A DNA stretch of 64,000 bases. Source: Lachnospiraceae bacterium (GTDB lineage Bacteria; Bacillota; Clostridia; Lachnospirales; Lachnospiraceae). The notes under the pieces are model-generated. The model ran no database searches. It was given only the letters and a program-made list of their open reading frames with translations, and was not told where the DNA came from. Every line of letters starts with the position of its first letter. The stretch's first letter is position 1. Below are positions 15,799 through 25,169 of this stretch, piece after piece. Both the position numbers and the translations under genes were made by a program. The DNA is taken from assembly GCA_024693845.1 (NCBI GenBank), contig JAILKJ010000003.1:1-64000 (forward strand), given 5' to 3'.

Positions 15799-16470
15799 AT
15801 GACTTTCAGCGATATTTTCAAATCTAGTTTCTTGGATAGCGTAACAGAGTTTTCGGCGGTGGATACCCTGATCGGTATGGCATTTGCCCTGGTGATCGGA
15901 CTTTTCATCTTTGTGATCTATAAAAAGACCTTCAGCGGCATCATGTATTCCACAGGTTTTGCGATGTCTTTGGTGGGACTTTCCCTGGTAACGACCCTTG
16001 TGATCATGGCGGTAACCTCGAACGTAGTGTTATCCCTTGGTATGGTCGGTGCCCTTTCCATCGTTCGTTTCCGTGCAGCGATCAAGGAGCCCATGGAAAT
16101 TGTGTTCCTTTTCTGGGCTTTGGCAGTAGGTATCGTGATCGGCGCCGGTATGATCCCGCTTGCAGTGATCGGCTCAGGTATCATCGGTGTGATCCTGTTA
16201 CTCTTTGCTAACCGCAAGCTTCACAATACTCCTTATATTCTGATCGTAAACTGCGCAGATGAGAAGACAGAAGAGAGCGCCATGAACATCATTGAGAAGT
16301 CCGTTGACAAGTATCTGGTTAAGTCTAAGACCGTAAATAGCGCCGGCATAGAGCTGACTGCAGAGATCCGTGTAAAAGACGCGGCAACAAGCTTCGTAAA
16401 CAGGATCAGTGAGATCAACGGTGTCTCCGGTGCTACGCTCGTTACCTTTAACGGTGAGTACATGTCCTGA
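15799..16470 (+). CDS. DUF4956 membrane protein
   Basis: The protein has 223 residues with a good ribosome site (AGGAGGACAAAAAT). Four membrane helices occupy about residues 20 to 145 (for example ALVIGLFIFVIYK and IIGVILLLFANRKL). The conserved segment VGALSIVRFRAAIKEPMEI is typical of DUF4956. The C-terminal 75 residues are a soluble, possibly ferredoxin-like domain. Its gene sits between VTC and CotH genes, an arrangement repeated in Clostridia. Its function is unknown. Confidence 0.85.
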   Translation: MTFSDIFKSSFLDSVTEFSAVDTLIGMAFALVIGLFIFVIYKKTFSGIMYSTGFAMSLVGLSLVTTLVIMAVTSNVVLSLGMVGALSIVRFRAAIKEPMEIVFLFWALAVGIVIGAGMIPLAVIGSGIIGVILLLFANRKLHNTPYILIVNCADEKTEESAMNIIEKSVDKYLVKSKTVNSAGIELTAEIRVKDAATSFVNRISEINGVSGATLVTFNGEYMS

Positions 16471-16485
16471 AAGGGGGGCGTGACT

Positions 16486-18732
16486 ATGGTTGCGAACAAG
16501 CATATTACGAAGATCGTTTTTGCGATCATGGCAGTGGCGGTTGCACTGTGTTTACTTGCGATCACCATGTCGGACAAGTTGAATGTCATGCTCGGCGGCA
16601 CCGGCGTGACGATGGAGTATGAAACCAAGCTTTTCGATACGGATGAGATCATCAGCATAGATATTCAGATGGATGAAGAGGAATGGGAGGAAATGCTCGC
16701 TAACTCTACATCGGAAGAATACTACGTCTGTGATGTGGTGATAAACGGTCAGACGGTGCGCCAGGTGGCTATCCGTCCCAAGGGCAATACCTCCCTTTCT
16801 GCGATCGCTAAAGATCCCGACAGCGACAGATATTCCCTCAAGCTGGAGTTCGATCATTTCGTGGAAGGTCAGACCTGCTTCGGGCTGGATAAACTGATTC
16901 TGAATAATAACTACGCAGATGCCACCAACATGAAGGAAGCCATTATCTACGATATGTTCCAGTATATCGGCGCAGATGCTTCCCTGTACAATTATGCGAC
17001 GGTTTCTCTGAACGGAGAATATCGCGGAGTATATCTGGCGCTGGAAGGTGTTGAGGACAGCTTCTTCTTAAGAAACTATGGCACCCAGGACGGAGAGCTT
17101 TACAAGCCTGATTCCATGGAGATGGGTGGCAAGAAGATGTCCGGATTCGGCGGCGGTTTCCCGGGTGGGAACTTCGGTGGGGAGTCGCGCTCAAGCCGAT
17201 CCAACAATACATCAGGTACGTCGACGGATTCGAAGAGTGCAGAAGATACCTCGGGAGGTGAGGCGCCGGCATTCGGCGACTTTGATCCATCAAACATGCC
17301 TCAGATTGGTGATTTCGATCCCTCGAACATGCCTCAGATTGGTGATTTCGATCCCTCCAATATGCCGGAAGGCTTCGGCCCCGGTAGAGAAACAAACGAT
17401 GAGACGAAATCTTCGGATGATAATTCTCAAGCTGGATCAACCGGCGATACGAAGGAAGCGGGTGATTCATCTGATAGTAGTTCGGATAAGGCTTCCGGCA
17501 GACCGGAGATGCCCGGCGGCGGTAAAGGCGGCTTCTCCATGGGCGTCAGTGGAGCCAACCTGAACTATACGGATGATGATCTGGACAGCTACTCGACTAT
17601 CTGGGATGGTGAGATCACCGAGACCAGCAAGGGCGACCACAGGAGAGTGGTAACGGCTCTTAAGAACATCAGCGAAGGCACGGACCTTGAGAAATATATG
17701 GATGTGGATAACATCCTCAAATACATGGCAGTGCATACCTTCTCGGTAAACATGGACAGCCTTTCCGGTACGATGGCCCATAATTACTATCTGTATGAGT
17801 ATGACGGTCAGCTGAACATCTTCCCCTGGGACTACAACCTTTCCCTCGGCGGAATGACCATGGGAAGCAGCGGCGCCACGGATATGGTCAATGATGCTAT
17901 CGATACCCCGTTCCAGAGCACGGAATTCTTCGATGCCCTTCTGGAGAACGAAGAGTATCTTGCCAAGTATCATGAATATCTGAACCAGCTGGTAGAAGAG
18001 TATGTATATGGCGGCAGATTTGAAGAGGTCTATAACCGCATCCGCAGTCAGATCGACAGCCTGGTGGATACCGATCCGACAGCCTTCTACAGCTATGATG
18101 AGTATGATGCAGCTGCAGAAACGCTCTATGAGACAATTCAGCTTCGTGCTGAGAGCATTCGCGGCCAGCTCGACGGAACGATTCCTTCGACGGACGACGG
18201 TCAGAAGCAGGATTCCTCGAACCTCGTAGATGCTTCGCATATCGACGTTACGGTCATGGGTCAGTTTGATATGGGCGGCGCCATAGAAAAAATGAACGCG
18301 GAGGTTACCGGAGAGGATACGGAGAGTGAGAGCGTAGCAGTTCTTGACGCTACAACTGCCGTTATAAATGTATCAGATATAGCTGGCAACAGCACTCTGA
18401 TTGAGTATGGAACCTCAGGGGGAACAGTGGGGGAAATTGATAAGCAAGTGAGTGCTTCAACAGAGGAAAACAAAACTGTGGATGAGAAGAATGCGAGTGA
18501 GACGAGTGAATCGAGTGATTCATCAGACGCAAGACCTTCCTTCGGGCCGGGTGGTCAGGGATTCGGTGGTGGCAATTCTCCGGATTTCGCGGGGATGAGT
18601 GGACAGACATCGAATCAGACACGAAACAACCTGATCCTGTTCGGAGCCTTGTTCGCCGGTATGTTGATCGCTCTTGTGGCTTGCAAACTGATCAAACGCA
18701 GAAAGCCGCTGAAAAAGGCGGAATCGGTATAA
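16486..18732 (+). CDS. CotH-family kinase-like surface protein with repeats
   Basis: I choose the ATG at 16486 because AAGGGGGG lies seven bases upstream; the GTG at 16480 is too close. The protein has 748 residues with an N-terminal signal anchor (IVFAIMAVAVALCLLAITM) and a C-terminal membrane helix (LILFGALFAGMLIALVAC) followed by KLIKRRKPLKK. CotH motifs are seen: RPKGNTSL, YSLKLEFDHF, LDKLILNNNYADATNMKEA and FPWDYNLSLGG. Between the two CotH halves lies an insertion of about 150 residues with three GDFDPSNMP repeats and Ser/Gly-rich linker. CotH proteins in spores are protein kinases; the substrate here is unknown. Confidence 0.85.
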   Translation: MVANKHITKIVFAIMAVAVALCLLAITMSDKLNVMLGGTGVTMEYETKLFDTDEIISIDIQMDEEEWEEMLANSTSEEYYVCDVVINGQTVRQVAIRPKGNTSLSAIAKDPDSDRYSLKLEFDHFVEGQTCFGLDKLILNNNYADATNMKEAIIYDMFQYIGADASLYNYATVSLNGEYRGVYLALEGVEDSFFLRNYGTQDGELYKPDSMEMGGKKMSGFGGGFPGGNFGGESRSSRSNNTSGTSTDSKSAEDTSGGEAPAFGDFDPSNMPQIGDFDPSNMPQIGDFDPSNMPEGFGPGRETNDETKSSDDNSQAGSTGDTKEAGDSSDSSSDKASGRPEMPGGGKGGFSMGVSGANLNYTDDDLDSYSTIWDGEITETSKGDHRRVVTALKNISEGTDLEKYMDVDNILKYMAVHTFSVNMDSLSGTMAHNYYLYEYDGQLNIFPWDYNLSLGGMTMGSSGATDMVNDAIDTPFQSTEFFDALLENEEYLAKYHEYLNQLVEEYVYGGRFEEVYNRIRSQIDSLVDTDPTAFYSYDEYDAAAETLYETIQLRAESIRGQLDGTIPSTDDGQKQDSSNLVDASHIDVTVMGQFDMGGAIEKMNAEVTGEDTESESVAVLDATTAVINVSDIAGNSTLIEYGTSGGTVGEIDKQVSASTEENKTVDEKNASETSESSDSSDARPSFGPGGQGFGGGNSPDFAGMSGQTSNQTRNNLILFGALFAGMLIALVACKLIKRRKPLKKAESV
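17275..17370 (+). repeat. Three 33-bp tandem repeats inside the CotH gene
   Basis: Units start at 17275, 17308 and 17341, each coding GDFDPSNMP plus QI or EG. The second unit and the start of the third are nearly identical in DNA, so the copy number could change by slippage. Confidence 0.85.
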
Positions 18733-18750
18733 CCGTTAACTGAATAAATG

Positions 18751-18779
18751 TTGCAATAACTAACAACTCCTGCTATTAT
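18751..18779 (+). promoter_or_regulatory. Promoter of the XRE-UDP-glucose dehydrogenase gene
   Basis: TTGCAA (18751-18756), a 17-base spacer and TATTAT (18774-18779). The predicted start, near 18786, lies inside the loop of the hairpin listed next. Confidence 0.65.
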
Positions 18780-18838
18780 GAAGCTGATGCAAACAAAAAG
18801 ATTGACGCTATCAGCAACATAATAAGCAGGAGTTTTTT
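18765..18838 (+). terminator. Terminator-like hairpin overlapping promoter and ribosome site
   Basis: AACTCCTGCTATTATG (18765-18780) and GCTGAT pair with ATCAGC and CATAATAAGCAGGAGTT (18818-18834), with one bulged A. TTTTTT follows and then the ATG at 18839. The 3' arm holds the AGGAG ribosome site. Only transcripts reading through from CotH contain both arms. Confidence 0.75.
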
Positions 18839-20371
18839 ATGAGACAATTATCCCTTCAGAAGCTTTCCTATACCGTAGCAAACCGTAGAAAGGCCCTGGG
18901 TCTGTCACAGACTGCCCTTTCCGAGAAGTCGGGTATCAACCGTTCGATCCTCTCCAGACTGGAATCCGGAACCTACAGTCCTTCCGTTGACCAGCTCTTG
19001 GTTCTTTCCGAGATTCTGGGCTTTGAGATTTCGGATTTGATCGAGAACGGAAGCGGGGATGAGGCTGATGGAAGGAAAGCAGCTGCTAACAATCCCGACA
19101 AGACGAAGGTCGGAAGAAAGAAGATCGCCGTTGCTGGAACCGGCTATGTTGGCCTATCCCTTGCTGTATTGTTAGCACAGCACAACGATGTGACGGCAGT
19201 GGACATTGTGCAGGAGAAGGTGGACCTTTTAAATGAGCACAAAAGCCCCATACGTGATGAGTATATTGAAAAGTACCTTTCGGAATACCGGGAGAGGGGC
19301 CTTTCTTTAAAGGCAACAACGGACGGCGCAGCAGCCTATTCCAAGGCGGATTTCATCATCGTATCCGCACCCACCAACTACGATCCCAGGAATGATTTTT
19401 TTGACTGCTCGGCAGTGGAAGCCGTTCTTTCTCTGGTTAAGACTTCATGCAAAAATCGTAAGAAAAAACCTACGGTGGTCATCAAATCAACGATTCCCGT
19501 GGGCTACACGGCGCAGGTGCGTCAGAAGTTAGACATGGATAACATTATCTTCAGTCCGGAGTTTCTTCGGGAATCCAGAGCGCTGTATGACAATCTCTAT
19601 CCCAGTCGTATCATTGTGGGCTCGGATGATGCCAATATGCCTGCGGCAAAGGAGTTTGCAGCCCTTTTGGAACAAGGGGCCATCAAAACCGATATACCCA
19701 TACTTTTCATGAATACTACGGAAGCAGAGGCAACGAAGCTCTTCGTGAACACCTATCTGGCCCTTCGCGTCAGCTATTTCAACGAGCTGGATACCTATGC
19801 TGAGGTGAAGAATCTTAAAACGGCGCCCATCATAAAAGGGGTTTGCCTGGATCCCCGGGTGGGGGATTTTTACAACAATCCTTCCTTCGGATATGGCGGC
19901 TACTGTCTGCCGAAGGACACCAAGCAGCTGCTGGCTAACTATCAGGATGTGCCGGAGAATCTCATTGAAGCCATTGTTGAGAGTAACCGCACCAGGAAGG
20001 ATTTCATTGCGGACAGGATCCTGGATATCGCCGGTGCTTACGGTCACAGCGATCCCTATTCCAGCGACAGAGAGATCCTGCAGAAGGATGTAGTGGTGGG
20101 CGTATACCGACTGACGATGAAGTCCAACTCCGACAACTTCCGCCAGTCCTCGATCCAGGGGGTTATGAAGCGTATTAAGGCTAAGGGGGCCAAGGTGGTG
20201 ATCTATGAACCGACCCTGGAGGACGGATCCACTTTCTTCGGATCGTTAGTTGTGAACAACTTAAAGAAGTTCAAGAAAATGTGCGGCTGCATCATCGCCA
20301 ACCGCTATGATCCGATCCTGGATGACGTGGAGGATAAGGTATATACGAGAGATCTGTTCAGAAGGGATTAA
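18839..20371 (+). CDS. XRE HTH fused to UDP-glucose 6-dehydrogenase
   Basis: The protein has 510 residues. Residues 5 to 65 are an XRE helix-turn-helix ([20 protein letters not shown], then [16 protein letters not shown]). A linker leads to a full nucleotide-sugar dehydrogenase: [20 protein letters not shown] (NAD binding), [32 protein letters not shown], and the catalytic Cys in [12 protein letters not shown]. Length after the linker (about 410) fits short bacterial Ugd. The enzyme would make UDP-glucuronate for capsule or exopolysaccharide. The DNA-binding fusion could make it autoregulatory; that is inference. It has its own promoter. Confidence 0.88.
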   Translation: MRQLSLQKLSYTVANRRKALGLSQTALSEKSGINRSILSRLESGTYSPSVDQLLVLSEILGFEISDLIENGSGDEADGRKAAANNPDKTKVGRKKIAVAGTGYVGLSLAVLLAQHNDVTAVDIVQEKVDLLNEHKSPIRDEYIEKYLSEYRERGLSLKATTDGAAAYSKADFIIVSAPTNYDPRNDFFDCSAVEAVLSLVKTSCKNRKKKPTVVIKSTIPVGYTAQVRQKLDMDNIIFSPEFLRESRALYDNLYPSRIIVGSDDANMPAAKEFAALLEQGAIKTDIPILFMNTTEAEATKLFVNTYLALRVSYFNELDTYAEVKNLKTAPIIKGVCLDPRVGDFYNNPSFGYGGYCLPKDTKQLLANYQDVPENLIEAIVESNRTRKDFIADRILDIAGAYGHSDPYSSDREILQKDVVVGVYRLTMKSNSDNFRQSSIQGVMKRIKAKGAKVVIYEPTLEDGSTFFGSLVVNNLKKFKKMCGCIIANRYDPILDDVEDKVYTRDLFRRD

Positions 20372-20377
20372 AAACTG

Positions 20378-20405
20378 TTGTAAATTGCCGCGGATATGGT
20401 ATGAT
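20378..20405 (+). promoter_or_regulatory. Promoter of icd
   Basis: TTGTAA (20378-20383), a 16-base spacer and TATGAT (20400-20405), about 70 bases before the icd start. Confidence 0.55.
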
Positions 20406-20472
20406 TGTGAGAGTGTGAGGCAAGGGAGCTTCCGCGGAAAATTCAAATATGATAGTTCCCAAGGAGGTAAGT

Positions 20473-21678
20473 ATGGCTAAAATTGCAATGACCACCCCGC
20501 TGGTGGAAATGGACGGAGATGAAATGACGAGGATCCTCTGGAAGATGATCAAGGACGAGCTTTTGCTCCCTTACGTTGATCTGAAGACAGAGTATTATGA
20601 TCTTGGCCTGGAGCATAGAAACGAAACCGATGATCAGGTTACCCGTGACAGCGCTGAGGCGACCAAGAAGTACGGCGTGGCTGTTAAGTGTGCGACCATC
20701 ACCCCGAATGCGGCAAGAATGGATGAGTATCATCTCAAAGAGATGTGGAAGAGTCCCAACGGAACCATCCGTTCCATGCTGGACGGAACCGTTTTCCGCG
20801 CACCCATCATTGTTAAGGGCATCGAGCCCTGCGTGCGCAACTGGGAAAAGCCCATTACCCTGGCTCGTCACGCATACGGCGATGTTTACAAAAATGTTGA
20901 GATCGCAGCAAATGGCCCCGGTAAGGCTGAGCTGGTATTTACCGCAGCTGACGGCACCGAAGAGAGAAAAGTGATCCACGAGTTTGACGGCCCCGGTGTG
21001 ATCCAGGGCGTTCATAATACGAAGAAGTCCATCGAGAGCTTCGCAAAGGCTTGCTTTAATTATGCCCTTGATACGAAGCAGGATCTGTGGTTTGCAACCA
21101 AGGATACGATCTCCAAGACTTATGATCATACCTTCAAGGATGTATTCCAGGAGATCTTTGATGCGGATTACAAGGAGAAGTTCGATGCGGCAGGCATTAT
21201 CTACTTCTATACGCTGATCGATGATGCTGTAGCCCGCGTTATGAAGGCAAAGGGCGGCTTTATCTGGGCCTGCAAGAACTATGACGGCGATGTGATGAGT
21301 GATATGGTTTCCTCCGCCTTCGGTTCTCTTGCCATGATGACCAGTGTTCTGGTATCTCCCGCAGGCGTATACGAGTACGAGGCTGCTCACGGAACCGTAC
21401 AGCGTCACTATTATAAGCATCTGGCAGGAGAGGAGACCTCCACCAACTCCGTGGCTACCATTTTTGCATGGACCGGCGCCCTTCGTAAGCGCGGCGAGCT
21501 GGATGGCAACAAGGATCTGATGGCTTTTGCAGACAAGCTTGAGAAGGCTACCATCGATACCATCGAGAGTGGACGCATGACCAAGGACCTTGCGCTGATA
21601 ACTTCCCTGAAGGACGTAACCGTACTCAACAGTGAGAACTTCATCAAGGAGATCCGCAAGACCCTTGAGGCGATGTGA
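20473..21678 (+). CDS. icd: NADP-dependent isocitrate dehydrogenase (eukaryotic-type)
   Basis: The start is placed at 20473 ([20 protein letters not shown]) after AAGGAGGTAAGT; the track start at 20449 has eight extra residues. The protein has 401 residues, like the subfamily II homodimeric enzymes. Characteristic segments are [63 protein letters not shown] and [13 protein letters not shown]. It oxidises isocitrate to 2-oxoglutarate in the cytoplasm, supplying NADPH and glutamate precursor. It stands alone, with a promoter before and a terminator after. Confidence 0.95.
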   Translation: MAKIAMTTPLVEMDGDEMTRILWKMIKDELLLPYVDLKTEYYDLGLEHRNETDDQVTRDSAEATKKYGVAVKCATITPNAARMDEYHLKEMWKSPNGTIRSMLDGTVFRAPIIVKGIEPCVRNWEKPITLARHAYGDVYKNVEIAANGPGKAELVFTAADGTEERKVIHEFDGPGVIQGVHNTKKSIESFAKACFNYALDTKQDLWFATKDTISKTYDHTFKDVFQEIFDADYKEKFDAAGIIYFYTLIDDAVARVMKAKGGFIWACKNYDGDVMSDMVSSAFGSLAMMTSVLVSPAGVYEYEAAHGTVQRHYYKHLAGEETSTNSVATIFAWTGALRKRGELDGNKDLMAFADKLEKATIDTIESGRMTKDLALITSLKDVTVLNSENFIKEIRKTLEAM

Positions 21679-21715
21679 GGATCCTACCGGATGGTTTATT
21701 AGCTCATAAAGAGAC

Positions 21716-21754
21716 GCCTCCCCTGTTGGCAGACAGGAGAGGCATTTTTATTTT
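21716..21754 (+). terminator. Intrinsic terminator after icd
   Basis: GCCTC-c-CCTGT and ACAGG-a-GAGGC form a 10-bp stem followed by ATTTTTATTTT. It lies between convergent icd and aroC. Confidence 0.85.
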
Positions 21755-21801
21755 CGCTTATTACTTCTCTTATCGAGAAAGTTCAGCAACGCTACGAGCA
21801 G

Positions 21802-22902
21802 TCAGGAATACACCTTCATCAGGTTCTCTAGCTTTGAGGACATGTTGCCCATGAGCAGGTCCAGGATGGTAAGTGCGGTCATGCACTCGACTACGACTAC
21901 GGCGCGGGGGACGATGACGGGATCGTGGCGCCCGGTGATGGTCAGCTCTGTAGGTGTGCCGTCCTGAGTGACGGTCTGCTGGGGCTGATAGATGGAAGGG
22001 GTGGGCTTGATGTGAGCCCTTATGATCAGATCGCTTCCGTCTGAGATGCCGGCCAGTGTTCCGCCGCTGTGGTTGGTGATCTTAACGATCTTGCCGTTCT
22101 CATCGGCGCTGAAGCCGTCGTTGTTTTCGCTTCCCTTAAGTTTTGCGGCATTGATGCCATCGCCGATCTCAACGGCTTTAACGGCGCCGATGGACATGAG
22201 GGCAGCTGCAAGGCGGGCATCCAGCTTATCAAAAACAGGATTTCCGATACCGGGCATAAGCCCTTTGGTCACACATTCGATGACGCCGCCGGCGGAATCC
22301 CGTTTCTCAATGCAATCAGCCAGATAAGCTTCCGCTAACTGAGAGGATACGCGATCCGGCATGGCAGTAGGCGTCTCAAGGATGGCCTGCCTGTCAAAGC
22401 GGGCAGGATCGATGGAAACTGAGCCGATGCTTTTGGTATAGGCAAAGATCTCAATGCCCAGCTCTCTAAGGATCTTGGCGGCAACTGCGCCTGCAGCCAC
22501 GCGTCCTGCAGTCTCGCGGCCGGAAGAACGTCCGCCTCCGCGATAATCCCTGAAGCCGTATTTTTCATCATAGGTATAATCCCCGTGTCCCGGACGATAG
22601 CAGCTTGCAATCTGGGAATAATCCGATGAGCGCTGGGAGGTGTTGCGGATCAGAAGGGCAATGGGAGTGCCGGTGGTCTTACCTTCGAACACGCCAGAGA
22701 GGATCTCCACCTCATCAGCCTCCTTGCGCTGGGTCGTGATGGCGCTCTGACCCGGCTTGCGTCTGTCCAGGTACTTCTGTATATCCGATTCACTGAGCGA
22801 AAGCCCTGCGGGACAGCCGTCGATCACGGCGCCAAGGCCGGGTCCGTGGGATTCTCCGAAGGTCTGTACTCTGAAGTTATTGCCGAAACTTGATCCGTTC
22901 AT
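21802..22902 (-). CDS. aroC: Chorismate synthase
   Basis: The start is set at 22902 (MNGSSFGNNFRVQTFGESHG) after GGGGAAAG; the track extension to 23157 runs into the divergent vanY-like gene. The protein has 366 residues, the usual size. The motifs are clear: TFGESHGPGLGAVIDGCPAG, RPGHGDYTYDEKYGFRDYRG, GGRSSGRETAGRVAAGA. It converts EPSP to chorismate with reduced FMN, the last step of the shikimate pathway. Other pathway genes, aroA and tyrA, lie 13 to 15 kb away in this window. Transcribed divergently from the VanY-like gene. Confidence 0.97.
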   Translation of the reverse strand: MNGSSFGNNFRVQTFGESHGPGLGAVIDGCPAGLSLSESDIQKYLDRRKPGQSAITTQRKEADEVEILSGVFEGKTTGTPIALLIRNTSQRSSDYSQIASCYRPGHGDYTYDEKYGFRDYRGGGRSSGRETAGRVAAGAVAAKILRELGIEIFAYTKSIGSVSIDPARFDRQAILETPTAMPDRVSSQLAEAYLADCIEKRDSAGGVIECVTKGLMPGIGNPVFDKLDARLAAALMSIGAVKAVEIGDGINAAKLKGSENNDGFSADENGKIVKITNHSGGTLAGISDGSDLIIRAHIKPTPSIYQPQQTVTQDGTPTELTITGRHDPVIVPRAVVVVECMTALTILDLLMGNMSSKLENLMKVYS

Positions 22903-23040
22903 TTTTCTTTCCCCTGTAAGATGTAGATTGACGATGTTTGTCTTGATTTCGTCTCGATTAGAATACCACAGATAGGCGATTTCGTACAAGGGCGACATTT
23001 TTATTGTATCCTGCATGGATTGTGGTATATACTGTATCTC

Positions 23041-24000
23041 ATGAGTAATATAAAGTATTGGCTGAAAAAAGCAGGGATCGCAGCTCTGCTCATAGTGGTG
23101 ATGCTTTTCTGCAGCAGTATTTTCTACCAGACGGGAAGTGCTGCGGATGAAAGACATATAGCGGAGTTTGAATGGGAAGCCATGTCGGATGACTGGACAT
23201 CGGTTTACTACGAAGGAAGCGATGAGGCGAATGACGTGAATCTAAAAGATAAGGCTGATTCCGGAGAAGCGGCTGATTCGAAGGAAGCTACGGGCGAAGA
23301 GATCGATGCGTCAGAAGTCGGAAAGGGAACCTCCCTTCTCAGCTACTCGAAGATAAGCGCTGAGGAAGAGGAGGATGATCCTCTGGCGGCCTTCTCTTCA
23401 GATGACTGGGAGCTGATCCTGGTGAACAAGCAGCATCCCATTCCGGATGACTACAGCTTTGAGTTGGGAAGTATCCACAACGGACTTCGGGTGGACAAAA
23501 GGATCACGGACAAGCTGGACGCCATGCTGAGTGCGGCGGCGGACGACGGAGTGCCGCTCCTTGTGATCTCGCCCTATCGAAACGGCGACAAGCAGAAGGA
23601 TCTGTTTGATAAGAAGGTGAAACGGGCGCTGAAGAATGAGAAAAGCTACCTGGATGCCTATCGCGAGACGGCGCAGGCGGTGACGATCCCGGGCTCCAGT
23701 GAGCATGAGATCGGTCTTGCGGCGGATCTGACAACGAAGGCGCATATCACCCTGGATGCGGAATATGCCGAGTCGGAGGGCGGAAAGTGGCTTGCCGCTA
23801 ACTGCACCAGATTCGGTTTTATCCTGCGTTATCCTGTGGGAAAAGAGAAGATCACGGGCATTGAGTACGAGCCCTGGCATTTCCGCTACGTAGGCAGGGA
23901 GGCGGCCGAGTATATCACGGAGCATGATCTGTCCTTAGAAGAGTTTGTAAGCCTTTTAAAGGAGCGGGAAAGAGCCATGGAGCAGGAGAAGAGTGAATGA
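23041..24000 (+). CDS. D-alanyl-D-alanine carboxypeptidase, VanY/M15 family
   Basis: The ATG at 23041 gives MSNIKYWLKKAG followed by an N-terminal membrane anchor (IAALLIVVMLFCSSIFY). The protein has 319 residues. After an acidic linker of about 90 residues comes the M15 peptidase domain (about 130 to 310), with the zinc-binding pattern SSEHEIGLAADLT and EPWHFRYVG. It would trim the D-Ala termini of peptidoglycan on the outer face of the membrane. No ribosome site precedes the start, and a TATACT box (23028-23033) ends eight bases upstream, so the message may be leaderless. It overlaps tgt by four bases. Confidence 0.88.
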   Translation: MSNIKYWLKKAGIAALLIVVMLFCSSIFYQTGSAADERHIAEFEWEAMSDDWTSVYYEGSDEANDVNLKDKADSGEAADSKEATGEEIDASEVGKGTSLLSYSKISAEEEEDDPLAAFSSDDWELILVNKQHPIPDDYSFELGSIHNGLRVDKRITDKLDAMLSAAADDGVPLLVISPYRNGDKQKDLFDKKVKRALKNEKSYLDAYRETAQAVTIPGSSEHEIGLAADLTTKAHITLDAEYAESEGGKWLAANCTRFGFILRYPVGKEKITGIEYEPWHFRYVGREAAEYITEHDLSLEEFVSLLKERERAMEQEKSE

Positions 24001-25130
24001 AATATACATTACTGAAAACGGAAGGAAGAGCCAAAAGAGCTCAGTTTGAAACCTGTCACGGCACGGTACAGACGCCGGTGTTCATGAACGTGGGAACGGT
24101 GGCTGCCATCAAAGGTGCCGTGGGAACGGAGGATCTGGAGTCCATCGGGACGCAGATTCAGCTGTCCAATACCTATCATCTCCACGTAAGGCCAGGAGAT
24201 AAGCTGATCCATGATCTGGGAGGACTCCATAAGTTCATGGTCTGGGACAAGCCGATCCTGACCGATTCCGGTGGATTCCAGGTCTTTTCCCTGGCTACCC
24301 TTCGAAAGATCAAGGAAGAAGGTGTTACCTTCCGCAGTCATATAGACGGACATAAAATCTTCATGGGCCCCGAGGAGAGCATGCAGATCCAGTCGAACCT
24401 GGGATCCACCATCGCCATGGCCTTTGACGAATGTCCCCCGGCTTTGGCGGAAAGAAGCTATGTGCAGCCCTCCGTGGACAGAACCACCAGATGGCTGGAG
24501 CGCTGCAGGACAGAGATGAAGCGGCTGAACAGCCTTCAGGATACAGTTAACCCCGAGCAACTTTTGTTTGGTATCAATCAGGGCGCCGTTTATTCCGATA
24601 TCCGCATCGAGCATGCCAAAACCATCGCCGATATGGACCTTGACGGCTATGCCATCGGGGGTCTTGCCGTGGGAGAGAGCCATGAGCAGATGTATGAGAT
24701 GATCGAGGCAGTCACCGAGTATCTGCCCAAGGACAAGCCTACCTATCTGATGGGAGTGGGAACGCCTGTCAACATCATCGAAGCGGTAGAGCGGGGCGTG
24801 GACTTTTTCGACTGTGTCTATCCTTCCAGAAACGGAAGACACGGACATGTCTACACCCATGACGGGAAGCTGAACCTGTTCAATCAGCAGTATGAGAGGG
24901 ATATGCGGCCCATCGAGGAAGGGTGCGGCTGTCCTGCCTGCAGAAGATACAGCAGAGCTTACATCCGACACCTTCTGAAGGCCAAGGAAATGCTGGGGCT
25001 TCGCCTCTGTGTTCTCCATAACCTGTATTTCTACAATCACCTGATGGAAGAGATCAGGATCTCCCTGGATGAGGAGCGATTTTCCTCCTTCAAAAAAGAG
25101 TTCCTGGAAAGGTATCAGGGGGAAAAATAA
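23997..25130 (+). CDS. tgt: Queuine tRNA-ribosyltransferase
   Basis: The protein has 377 residues and overlaps the peptidase stop (ATGA). It inserts preQ1 at the wobble G of tRNAs with GUN anticodons. Visible motifs are LSNTYHLHVRPG, LTDSGGFQVFSL (the general Asp near 89), AIGGLAVGE, FDCVYPSRNGRHGH (the nucleophile region) and the zinc site CGCPACRRYSRAYIRH. All appear intact. queA, the next queuosine step, is 5 kb downstream in the same orientation, separated by a 6S-like RNA, a YihY gene and pheST. Confidence 0.97.
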   Translation: MKYTLLKTEGRAKRAQFETCHGTVQTPVFMNVGTVAAIKGAVGTEDLESIGTQIQLSNTYHLHVRPGDKLIHDLGGLHKFMVWDKPILTDSGGFQVFSLATLRKIKEEGVTFRSHIDGHKIFMGPEESMQIQSNLGSTIAMAFDECPPALAERSYVQPSVDRTTRWLERCRTEMKRLNSLQDTVNPEQLLFGINQGAVYSDIRIEHAKTIADMDLDGYAIGGLAVGESHEQMYEMIEAVTEYLPKDKPTYLMGVGTPVNIIEAVERGVDFFDCVYPSRNGRHGHVYTHDGKLNLFNQQYERDMRPIEEGCGCPACRRYSRAYIRHLLKAKEMLGLRLCVLHNLYFYNHLMEEIRISLDEERFSSFKKEFLERYQGEK

Positions 25131-25134
25131 GCAG

Positions 25135-25163
25135 TTGCTTAAGGTACGAATTTTTAGTATAAT
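25135..25163 (+). promoter_or_regulatory. Promoter of the 6S-like RNA
   Basis: TTGCTT (25135-25140), a 17-base spacer and TATAAT (25158-25163), giving a start near 25170. Confidence 0.7.
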
Positions 25164-25169
25164 GAGCTT

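Noticed and set aside
20443-21420. 325-aa minus-strand ORF over icd
   Set aside because: The opposite frame is unambiguous isocitrate dehydrogenase.
24009-25040. 343-aa minus-strand ORF over tgt
   Set aside because: Antisense to a fully intact tgt.
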